64,000 nucleotides of DNA from Aliirhizobium wenxiniae. Its GTDB lineage: Bacteria; Pseudomonadota; Alphaproteobacteria; Rhizobiales; Rhizobiaceae. Both the position numbers and the translations under genes were made by a program. Location of the stretch: positions 124,001 to 188,000 of the forward strand of contig NZ_JAEUAN010000007.1 of NCBI RefSeq assembly GCF_019511445.1. Reading direction: 5' to 3'. The notes below the pieces were generated by a model. It searched no databases. It was not told the origin of the DNA and worked only from the letters and a program-made list of their open reading frames with translations. Of this stretch, positions 55,987 through 63,105 are shown one piece after another. Position 1 is the stretch's first letter. Each line of letters starts with the position of its first letter.

Positions 55987-56828
55987 TTGACGGCTCCCGA
56001 GGTAATGCCGCGGATCAACTGCCGCGAGAAGATGACATAGAGGACCAGGACCGGCAGGATGGCGAGCGACAGGGCCGAGAGAACCGCATTCCAGTTGGTG
56101 ACGAACTGGCCGATGAACATCTGCGCGCCGAGCGTTACGGTCTTGGTCGCTTCACCCGGTACGAGGATCAGCGGGAACCAGAGATCGTTCCAGATCGGGA
56201 TCATGGTGAAGACGGCGACCGTAGCCATGGCCGGCCGCACCAGCGGCAGAACGAGACGGAAGAAGATCGCGTATTCGGACAGGCCGTCGATCCGCCCGGC
56301 ATTCTTCAGGTCATCAGACACGGTACGCATGAATTCCGACAGGATGAAGATCGCCAGCGGCAGGCCTTGCGCCGTATAGACCAGAACCAGCGCCGTCAGC
56401 GTATTGACCAGACCGGCCGCGACCATGCCCTGCAGGATGGCGACGGTGCCAAGCCGGATCGGGATCATGATGCCGAGCGCCAGATAAAGGCCCATCAGCA
56501 GATTGCCGCGAAAGCGGTATTCGGAGAGCGCAAAGGCGGCCATGGCGCCGAACAGCAGTACGAGCGCGATCGAAACGACCGTGACGATCAGGCTGTTCTG
56601 GAAATAGCCGATGAAATCACCCTGTTTCAGCACGGTCTCATAACCGACAAGGCTGAAGGTCGAGGGCGTCGGGATCGCCATCGGCTCGCGGAAGATGGCG
56701 TTGCGGGTCTTGAACGAGTTGACCAGCGTGAGGAAGACCGGGAAGAGCGCGATCAGCGTGTAGCTGATCAGGGCCAGATGGATCAGTCCGGTGCGAAGGT
56801 AAGAGGTGCGGGCTGTTGCCATGACCAT
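55983..56828 (-). CDS. ABC sugar permease (MalG/CUT1 type)
   Basis: A 281-residue inner-membrane permease with six predicted helices. The cytoplasmic EAA loop is NAGRIDGLSEYAIFFRLVLPLVRPAM. It pairs with the MalF-like permease 5 nt upstream and the ATPase at 53.9 kb. The start is MVMATARTSY (second Met possible). Substrate inferred from context only. Confidence 0.92.
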   Translation of the reverse strand: MVMATARTSYLRTGLIHLALISYTLIALFPVFLTLVNSFKTRNAIFREPMAIPTPSTFSLVGYETVLKQGDFIGYFQNSLIVTVVSIALVLLFGAMAAFALSEYRFRGNLLMGLYLALGIMIPIRLGTVAILQGMVAAGLVNTLTALVLVYTAQGLPLAIFILSEFMRTVSDDLKNAGRIDGLSEYAIFFRLVLPLVRPAMATVAVFTMIPIWNDLWFPLILVPGEATKTVTLGAQMFIGQFVTNWNAVLSALSLAILPVLVLYVIFSRQLIRGITSGAVK

Positions 56829-56833
56829 GCTCC

Positions 56834-57781
56834 TCAGAACTGGTAGCGACGCATGCGCCGCTGGATGACGAAGAGATAGAGCGAAACGCCGGCGAGGATG
56901 ATCAGGAACATCACGGTGGCGATCGTCGCGCCCATGGAGCGGTCGCCCATCTGGTTCTGGAAACCGAAGAAGGTGCGGTAAAGCAGCGTGCCGAGAATAT
57001 CCGTCGATCCGTCGGGACCGGCCAGCGCGCCCTGCACGGTGTAGATCAGGTCGAAGGCGTTGAAATTGCCGACGAAGGTAAGGATCGAGATTATGCCGAT
57101 CGAGGGCAGGATCAGCGGCAGCTTGATCTTCCAGAACTGGCTCCAGCCGGTAATGCCGTCACATTCGGCAGCCTCCAGCACCTCGTCTGGAATGTTTAGG
57201 AGCGCCGCATAGATCAGCATCATCGGGATGCCGACATATTGCCAGACGGAAATCAGCGACACGGTGATCAGCGCGCTATCCGCTCTGCCGAGCCAGGGCG
57301 CAAAGGCCCATTTCAGACCGACCCAATCCATCATACCCGGCGCAATGCCCCAGATCGGCGAAAGGATCAGTTTCCAGATGAAGCCGACGATGACGAAGGA
57401 CAGCAGCGTCGGCACGAAGATGGCGGTGCGGTAGAAGGTGGCGAAGCGCAGTTTAGACACGGACAGCATGGCGGCCAACGCGATGCCGACCGGATTCTGC
57501 ACCAGCATGTGGATGACGAAGAAGATCAGGTTGTTTGAAAGCGCATTCCAGAAGCTCGCCGAAAGACGCGGATCGGAAAACAGCGTGATGAAATTGGCAA
57601 GGCCGACAAACACCGTCTGGCCATCAGCCAGATTATAAAGCGACAGCCGCAGCGTCTCGATCAGCGGCAGGATCATGATCGCCGTGTAGACGAGGAAGGC
57701 CGGCGCCAGAAACACGAGAATGTGCCAGCGGGCGGGCCGCTTGATGGGGGCAGCTTCGAATGGATTGTCAGCCTCGGTCAT
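56834..57781 (-). CDS. ABC sugar permease (MalF/CUT1 type)
   Basis: A 315-residue permease. The N-terminal helix is HILVFLAPAFLVYTAIMILPLIETL and the EAA loop is EAAECDGITGWSQFWKIKLPLILPSI. It is separated from the binding-protein gene by 235 nt of repeat-like DNA but is probably still in the same transcript. That hairpin-rich spacer would lower permease expression relative to the binding protein, as in many sugar operons. Confidence 0.92.
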   Translation of the reverse strand: MTEADNPFEAAPIKRPARWHILVFLAPAFLVYTAIMILPLIETLRLSLYNLADGQTVFVGLANFITLFSDPRLSASFWNALSNNLIFFVIHMLVQNPVGIALAAMLSVSKLRFATFYRTAIFVPTLLSFVIVGFIWKLILSPIWGIAPGMMDWVGLKWAFAPWLGRADSALITVSLISVWQYVGIPMMLIYAALLNIPDEVLEAAECDGITGWSQFWKIKLPLILPSIGIISILTFVGNFNAFDLIYTVQGALAGPDGSTDILGTLLYRTFFGFQNQMGDRSMGATIATVMFLIILAGVSLYLFVIQRRMRRYQF

Positions 57782-57854
57782 CGGTTCTCATCTTGCTCTT
57801 GAGGCTAGCCAGCTCATACCGCGCTGAACCTTGAGGAAATAAAGCCCCTCCCAA

Positions 57855-58010
57855 CCCTCCCCACAAGGGGGAGGGCTCAACCCGGTCTTTCCGCCGAGGT
57901 CGAAGTAATACTGGCGGCTGCCACTTGCTTTCTCCCCCCCTTGTGGGGGAGATGGCCGGCAGGCCAGAGGGGGACTTTTCGTCTGTGTGGCGCTCCCAAT
58001 CAATGGGAGC
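57855..58010. repeat. Palindromic intergenic repeat cluster within the ABC operon
   Basis: CCCTCCCC-ACAA-GGGGGAGGG (57855-57875) and TCTCCCCCCC-TTGT-GGGGGAGA (57931-57952) are two GC-rich palindromes that are approximate inverted copies of each other. Then comes GCTCCCA/TGGGAGC (57992-58010), 6 nt from the end of the binding-protein gene. The first two resemble abundant rhizobial intergenic repeats. The last is suited to protecting the binding-protein mRNA 3' end. No coding sequence lies in 57782-58016. Confidence 0.6.
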
Positions 58011-58016
58011 GGCACT

Positions 58017-59273
58017 TCACTTCACCGGCTTGTACCAGCTGTCCAAACCCTTCTGGGTCTCTTCGGCTGCCTGTTCCGGTGTCTGCGTACCGTTGATGAC
58101 ATTGGCCGAGACGCGCCACATTTCCAGGTCGAGGTTCGGCTGGCCGCGGCCGACGATTGCCGCGCTCGGGCGGATGGTCGGCTTGCAGTTCTGACGCCAG
58201 GAGACGAATTCCTGTGCCAGCGGATCTTCCATCTTCACCGCCGTCGAATTCAGGCTGAAGAAGCCCGGCAGCGAGTTGGCGTAGAGCGTGGCAAATTCCG
58301 GCGATGCGACCCAAGCGAGGAATTTCTTCGCCGCTTCAGGGTTCTTGCCCTTGGCGTTCAGGCCAATACCGATGTCGTTATGGTCGGAAATGTAGCAGGT
58401 ATCTCCAGCCTTCTTCACCGGCGGCGGGAAGGCGCCCATTTCGAAATCGGCCTGCGCCTTGAACGGTGCGATTTCCCATGAGCCTGCCGGATAGATGGCG
58501 GCGCGACCGAGCGTGAAGAGGTTCTGGCTGTCCGGATAGGTCTGGGCTTCGAAACCATCGCCGAGATAGGGCTTCCACTTGGCGAGCGTCTTGTAGGGCT
58601 CGACCCAGTCTGCATCGGTGAGCTTCTGTGTGCCCGCGATCAGCGCCTTGCGGCCTTCCTCGCCCTTCCAGTCGTTCGGGCCGATATTGTAATAGCCCAT
58701 GGTGGCGGCTTCCCACTGGTCCTTGGTACCCATGGCCATCGGGATATAGTTGCCGTCCGCCTTGATCTTGTCGAGCAGCGCGAAAAACTCGTCCTCGGTC
58801 TTCGGCACTTCGGCCTTCAGCTCCTCGAACGCCTTCTTGTTGTAGATGAAGCCGTGGATGACGGATGCCATAGGCACGCAGAACGTGGTCTTGCCGTCGT
58901 CGGTCGTCCATGCGGACTTGGCCGTGTCGGAGAAATTGCCGATGCCGTCGAGATCGTTGAGCGGTGACAACTGGCCCTTCTGGAACATGGCAAGCGACAG
59001 GTCGAACGGGCGGCAGGTGATGAGATCACCGGCGGTGCCCGCTTCCAGCTTGGCGTTGACGGCGGAATTATATTCTGTCGGCGCCATCGGTGCAAAAGTC
59101 ACCTTGATGCCGGGGTTCTTCGCTTCGAAGGCGGGGATCAGCTTTTCCTGCCAGATCGACAGGTCGTCATTGCGCCAGCTTTCGATGGTCAGCGATGCAT
59201 CCTGCGCCAGAACCGCGCCTGCCGGAGCAAACATGGTCGTGGCGAAAAGCATGCCTTTCAGTAGACGGGTCAT
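58017..59273 (-). CDS. ABC sugar-binding protein (periplasmic)
   Basis: A 418-residue extracellular solute-binding protein family 1 member. The signal peptide is MTRLLKGMLFATTMFAPAGAVLA, cleaved before QDASLTIESW. The mature protein has the usual two-lobed features (PAFEAKNPGIKVTFAPM, GRAAIYPAGSWEI, HNDIGIGLNAKGKNPEAAKKFL). It lies 18 nt downstream of murQ, so it is co-transcribed with it. This links the importer to N-acetylmuramate or related sugars. Confidence 0.92.
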   Translation of the reverse strand: MTRLLKGMLFATTMFAPAGAVLAQDASLTIESWRNDDLSIWQEKLIPAFEAKNPGIKVTFAPMAPTEYNSAVNAKLEAGTAGDLITCRPFDLSLAMFQKGQLSPLNDLDGIGNFSDTAKSAWTTDDGKTTFCVPMASVIHGFIYNKKAFEELKAEVPKTEDEFFALLDKIKADGNYIPMAMGTKDQWEAATMGYYNIGPNDWKGEEGRKALIAGTQKLTDADWVEPYKTLAKWKPYLGDGFEAQTYPDSQNLFTLGRAAIYPAGSWEIAPFKAQADFEMGAFPPPVKKAGDTCYISDHNDIGIGLNAKGKNPEAAKKFLAWVASPEFATLYANSLPGFFSLNSTAVKMEDPLAQEFVSWRQNCKPTIRPSAAIVGRGQPNLDLEMWRVSANVINGTQTPEQAAEETQKGLDSWYKPVK

Positions 59274-59291
59274 GATGGTCTCCCTCTTTTG

Positions 59292-60215
59292 TTAACGCCT
59301 CGCGGCGCATTTCACGGTATTTTCCGTCATCTTCAGCTCCGCCAGTGCTTTCCTCAACACGTGGTCGGAACGGATAAGAAGTTCTTGTGCGGCATCGGCA
59401 TCCGGCACACCCTTGGCGAGCAATACGGCGAGTTTGACCGAACCACCGGCAGCCTCCAGCCACCCGCGCGCATCGTCAAAACCGATCTCCGCGATCTCCG
59501 CGACCATTCCGGCCGCACGAATCCGCAGTTTTTCATTGTCGGCCCGCAGATCAACCATGTGGCCGTCATGCACATGGCCAAGCCTTATCGCAGCAAGCGT
59601 GGAGATCATGTTGAAGGCGAGTTTTTGGGCCGTGCCGGCGCCCATGCGGGTCGAGCCGGCGACGATTTCCGGCGGCGTTTCCAACAGGACGCAGACATCC
59701 GCGCCATCGAACAGGCGCGCACCGGAATTGTTGGCGATCGCGACAATCCTCGCGCCGCGGTCTCTGGCGATTTCGGCGATCTTCAGAACATAAGGGGTCG
59801 AGCCGCTGGCGGACACGGCGAGAACACAGTCGCCCGCAGCGATGACATCGGCATCGCTTTCGGCAAGCTTCGTATCGTCTTCCGGCGTACCCGGCATGTC
59901 GCCAAGGCTCGAAAGCCCGCCGGCCAGAAGAAGCCTGATCTGGTCGCGGGGAATGCCATAGGTGCCGGGAAGCTCCAGCGCATCAGCCATCGCCATCAGA
60001 CCCGAACTGCCGGCGGCCGCATAGATCAACTTTTTTCCGGAACGAAGCGCCTGCGCGACAAGTTCGGCCGCATCTGCAAGCGCTGGAATGGCTGCATCGA
60101 CCGCACTCGCCGCCGCCTGCTGGCCCGATGCCAGGAGCGCAAGGATCTCTGCCGGATCACGCTGATCCAGCCCCTCCGCTTTTTCATGTCTGGCTTCGGT
60201 GGCTTTTTGGCTCAT
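59292..60215 (-). CDS. murQ: N-acetylmuramic acid 6-phosphate etherase (MurQ-like)
   Basis: Cleaves the D-lactyl ether of MurNAc-6-P to give GlcNAc-6-P and D-lactate. The 307 residues hold one SIS domain. IYAAAGSSGLMAMADALELPGTYG corresponds to the substrate site with the catalytic Glu, and GTPEDDTKLAESD holds the second acidic site. CVLAVSASGSTPYVL and NNSGARLFDGADV bind the phosphosugar. The glycine-rich loop departs from the enteric GTSGRLGVLDASE pattern, so this is a divergent rhizobial form. It starts MSQKATEARHEK with GGGAGA upstream. It is first gene of the left arm. Confidence 0.83.
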   Translation of the reverse strand: MSQKATEARHEKAEGLDQRDPAEILALLASGQQAAASAVDAAIPALADAAELVAQALRSGKKLIYAAAGSSGLMAMADALELPGTYGIPRDQIRLLLAGGLSSLGDMPGTPEDDTKLAESDADVIAAGDCVLAVSASGSTPYVLKIAEIARDRGARIVAIANNSGARLFDGADVCVLLETPPEIVAGSTRMGAGTAQKLAFNMISTLAAIRLGHVHDGHMVDLRADNEKLRIRAAGMVAEIAEIGFDDARGWLEAAGGSVKLAVLLAKGVPDADAAQELLIRSDHVLRKALAELKMTENTVKCAARR

Positions 60216-60236
60216 CCGTTTCTCCCTCAGAGCAAA

Positions 60237-60265
60237 ATGATGCCAAAAAAATACCAATTGTCCAG
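60237..60265 (-). promoter_or_regulatory. murQ-arm promoter with embedded operator motif
   Basis: Reading toward murQ: CTGGAC (60260-60265), 17-nt spacer, CATCAT (60237-60242). The spacer and -10 contain TGGTATTTTTTTGGCATCA (60238-60256), in which TGG[CT]AT hexamers repeat 11 bp apart. The same motif lies at the equivalent place in the opposite promoter. Confidence 0.6.
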
Positions 60266-60375
60266 CGAGAAATTAATATTTGTTACCCGGATCGATTGCA
60301 GGATTATCATGGCCGGCGAAAAACCACATGAAATCAGCACAATAAGTGCGAAAATCAGATTTTCGTCATTTCCGC

Positions 60376-60404
60376 CTTGGTAAATGGTATTTTTTTGGTA
60401 TCAT
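60376..60404 (+). promoter_or_regulatory. Kinase-arm promoter with embedded operator motif
   Basis: CTTGGT (60376-60381), 17-nt spacer, TATCAT (60399-60404). TGGTATTTTTTTGGTATCA at 60385-60403 is identical at 18 of 19 positions to the motif in the murQ promoter. TGGTAT occurs twice with an 11-bp period, and a further TGGTA lies 7 bp upstream. Probable site for the GntR regulator at 61302. Confidence 0.6.
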
Positions 60405-60420
60405 TTCTTCGGAGGTATCG

Positions 60421-61305
60421 ATGACAGGTTTTATTCTCGGGATAGATGGCGGCGGAACAAGCTGCCGGGCAGCACTGGCAGACGGCCGGGGCAGATTGCT
60501 CGGCCGCGGCAAGAGCGGTGCGTCCAATATCCTGACCGATCCCGATACGGCCCTCAAACATATAGGAGAGGCCGCCGAGCACGCCTTTGCCGATGCGGGG
60601 ATCGAACCTGATCTCGCGTCCACCTCCGCCATTCTCGGACTTGCCGGCAACAATGTCGGTGATGTGGTCGGCTATGTGACGGCCCGGCTGCCGTTCAAAA
60701 GGTCCGAGATCGTTTCCGATGGCGTGATCGCCCTGCAGGGCGCGATCGGTGACGAGGATGGCGCAATCGGCATTGTCGGCACCGGCACGGTCTACATCAT
60801 CCGCCAGAACGGCCTGTTCAAATCCATCGCCGGCTGGGGTTTCCAGGTCAGCGATCTCGGCAGCGGCGCAAGGCTCGGCCAGCTGGCATTGCAGGAAACC
60901 CTACTTGCCTTCGACAGGATCCGACCGATGACGCCTCTCTGCGAGGCCATCCTTTCAGGGTTCGACAACAATCCCGAGCTGATCGTCGATTTTGCCAGAT
61001 TGGCCAAACCCGGCGAATTCGGCCGCTACACACCCAAGGTTTTCGAGTTCGCAGACAGAGGCGACGAGACAGCGCTGCGTATCCTTCGCACCGGTGCCGC
61101 CGGGATCGACGAGGCACTGGATGCCGTCGAGGCCGTGACCGGTGGCCAAGGAATGCTCTGCCTGCTCGGCGGACTTGCCACGCTCTATCCGCCCCATCTT
61201 GCAGAACGGCACCGGACACGGCTTTCGGCGCCGCGCGCCGATGCCCTGACCGGCGCCGTGCAGCTGGCGGTCAAGGCCTATGGCCATGCGGAGGTGCGTG
61301 CATGA
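60421..61305 (+). CDS. BadF/BadG-type sugar kinase (N-acetylglucosamine/MurNAc kinase)
   Basis: ASKHA-fold kinase of 294 residues. The phosphate-1 motif is GFILGIDGGGTSCRAAL, then DGVIALQGAI, phosphate-2 GIVGTGTVYIIR and GWGFQVSDLGSGARLG. This matches the BcrAD/BadFG family that contains eukaryotic GlcNAc kinase and bacterial MurNAc/GlcNAc kinase MurK. In this locus it would phosphorylate the imported sugar at O6. It starts at ATG 60421 with GGAGG 6 nt before. Its stop overlaps the regulator ATG by 4 nt. Confidence 0.88.
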   Translation: MTGFILGIDGGGTSCRAALADGRGRLLGRGKSGASNILTDPDTALKHIGEAAEHAFADAGIEPDLASTSAILGLAGNNVGDVVGYVTARLPFKRSEIVSDGVIALQGAIGDEDGAIGIVGTGTVYIIRQNGLFKSIAGWGFQVSDLGSGARLGQLALQETLLAFDRIRPMTPLCEAILSGFDNNPELIVDFARLAKPGEFGRYTPKVFEFADRGDETALRILRTGAAGIDEALDAVEAVTGGQGMLCLLGGLATLYPPHLAERHRTRLSAPRADALTGAVQLAVKAYGHAEVRA

Positions 61306-62066
61306 GCGAGGCGCTCACGACCATCCTGCCCCTCGACGGGCTGCAATCGTTAGGTTCGGGACCGCTTTACCTGAAACTGCGACAAAGCCTGGAGGATGCG
61401 ATCCGCACCGGCAGGCTCGGGCACGGCGACGCGCTTCCGGCCGAACGGGATCTTGCCGATTATGCCAATGTCAGCCGTGTCACGGTACGCAAGGCCGTCG
61501 ATGACCTTGTGCGCGACGGGCTTTTGACCCGCCGGCACGGATCCGGCACATTCGTGGTCAAGCCGCTGTCGCGTGTCGAGCAGCCGCTGACGAAACTGAC
61601 ATCGTTTACCGAAGACATGGCGCGGCGCGGCCTCGTTTCCCGCTCCGAATGGCTGGAACGCGGGCTGTTCCATCCGTCTCCGGAAGAGATGATGATGCTT
61701 GGTCTTGCACCCGGCACGATGGTCGCGCGGATCGGCCGCCTGCGTTTCGGCAACGACATGCCGCTTGCCATAGAGCGGGCCAGCATTTCGGCCGAATTTC
61801 TGCCCGATCCGACTTCCGTGACCGGCTCGCTTTATGCCGAGCTGGAAAAGAAGGATGCGCGCCCGGTGCGCGCCATCCAGCGGATTTCCGCCACCAACAT
61901 GAAAAAGGCCGATGCAGCACTTCTGGAAGTGCCGATCGAGGCGGCAGGGCTTTCCATCGAACGGGTGTCCTATCTGGCATCCGGTCGTGTCGTGGAACTG
62001 ACCCGCTCGCTTTATCGCGGCGATGCCTATGATTTCGTCGCCGAACTTTCGCTCGGCGATATCTGA
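61302..62066 (+). CDS. GntR-family transcriptional regulator (HutC/NagR subfamily)
   Basis: A 254-residue regulator. The N-terminal winged helix-turn-helix (~22-88) contains LPAERDLADYANVSRVTVRKAVDDLVRDGLLTRRHGSGTFV. The C-terminal UTRA effector domain (~100-250) has the chorismate-lyase fold that binds amino-sugar phosphates in NagR/YvoA. It is encoded between the kinase and deaminase genes, overlaps the kinase by 4 nt, and most likely represses both divergent promoters until GlcN-6-P or GlcNAc-6-P accumulates. Confidence 0.93.
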   Translation: MSEALTTILPLDGLQSLGSGPLYLKLRQSLEDAIRTGRLGHGDALPAERDLADYANVSRVTVRKAVDDLVRDGLLTRRHGSGTFVVKPLSRVEQPLTKLTSFTEDMARRGLVSRSEWLERGLFHPSPEEMMMLGLAPGTMVARIGRLRFGNDMPLAIERASISAEFLPDPTSVTGSLYAELEKKDARPVRAIQRISATNMKKADAALLEVPIEAAGLSIERVSYLASGRVVELTRSLYRGDAYDFVAELSLGDI

Positions 62067-62082
62067 CAAACGAGGACCAGCG

Positions 62083-63105
62083 ATGCAGACCCATATGCGC
62101 CAGGAGATCAACGAGATACCGGAAGCGGCGGCCCGCCTGCTCGACCGCTCGGCTGCCGAACTGGAAAGGGCCGGTCGCGCCCTGCGCGACAAGGATCCGG
62201 ACTTTCTGGTGACGATCGCCCGCGGTTCCTCCGACCATGCCGCAACCTTCATCAAATATGCGATCGAATTGACCGCCGGACGACCGGTTGCCTCGCTGGG
62301 CCCGTCGCTTGCCTCGATCTACGGCGCCGACCTGAAACTTCGCGGTGGCGCTGCCATCGCCATTTCCCAATCCGGCAAAAGCCCGGATATCGTTGCCATG
62401 GCCGATGCGGCGACCAGGAGCGGTGCGGTGACCATCGCGCTGACCAACACGCTGCCGTCGCCGATCACTCAGGCCTCGCTGCATGCGGTCGATATCAATG
62501 CCGGGCCCGAGCTTGCGGTCGCGGCAACAAAATCCTTCGTCAATTCGATCGTTGCCGGTCTCGCGCTTCTGTCGGAATGGACGGGTGACGAGGCTCTGCG
62601 GTCAGCGGTTCGCGACCTTCCCGGTCATCTGGCAAAGGCCATAACGCTCGACTGGAGCGAGTTCGCCAGCCAGCTCGGCGATGCGGAATCGCTCTATATG
62701 CTCGGCCGCGGCCCGGCGCTCGCTATTGCCAGCGAGGCGGCGCTGAAGTTCAAGGAAACGTCCAACATGCATGCCGAGGCCTATTCGGCGGCCGAGGTTC
62801 TGCATGGCCCGGTGGCGCTGGTGGAAGATGGGTTTCCGCTGCTCGCCTTTGCCGCCCGCGATGCGGCCGAGGCCTCGATCGTCGAGATCGTCGACAGCCT
62901 TGCGGGCAAACGGGCGCTCGCTTTCGCCACATCCGGCGAGGTCAAGGCCGCCCACAGGCTTCCCTTCATCGCGACCGGCCATCCGCTGACCGATGCGCTT
63001 TCGCTGATCGTGCCGTTCTACGGTTTCGTCGAGGCATGGTCGCGCTCCAAGGGGTTCGATCCAGACCAGCCCGCGGCTCTGAAGAAGGTCACCGAAACCC
63101 TATGA
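62083..63105 (+). CDS. SIS-domain glucosamine-6-phosphate deaminase (NagB-II type)
   Basis: A 340-residue protein with two SIS domains homologous to the isomerase half of GlmS, but lacking the glutamine amidotransferase domain. Key parts are VTIARGSSDHAATFIKY, AIAISQSGKSPDIVAM, and the second SIS GRGPALAIASEAALKFKETSNMHAEAYSAAEVLHGP with the Glu-Lys catalytic region. Such proteins (NagB-II) convert GlcN-6-P to fructose-6-P plus ammonia. It starts MQTHMRQEINEIP. It overlaps nagA by 4 nt. Confidence 0.9.
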   Translation: MQTHMRQEINEIPEAAARLLDRSAAELERAGRALRDKDPDFLVTIARGSSDHAATFIKYAIELTAGRPVASLGPSLASIYGADLKLRGGAAIAISQSGKSPDIVAMADAATRSGAVTIALTNTLPSPITQASLHAVDINAGPELAVAATKSFVNSIVAGLALLSEWTGDEALRSAVRDLPGHLAKAITLDWSEFASQLGDAESLYMLGRGPALAIASEAALKFKETSNMHAEAYSAAEVLHGPVALVEDGFPLLAFAARDAAEASIVEIVDSLAGKRALAFATSGEVKAAHRLPFIATGHPLTDALSLIVPFYGFVEAWSRSKGFDPDQPAALKKVTETL

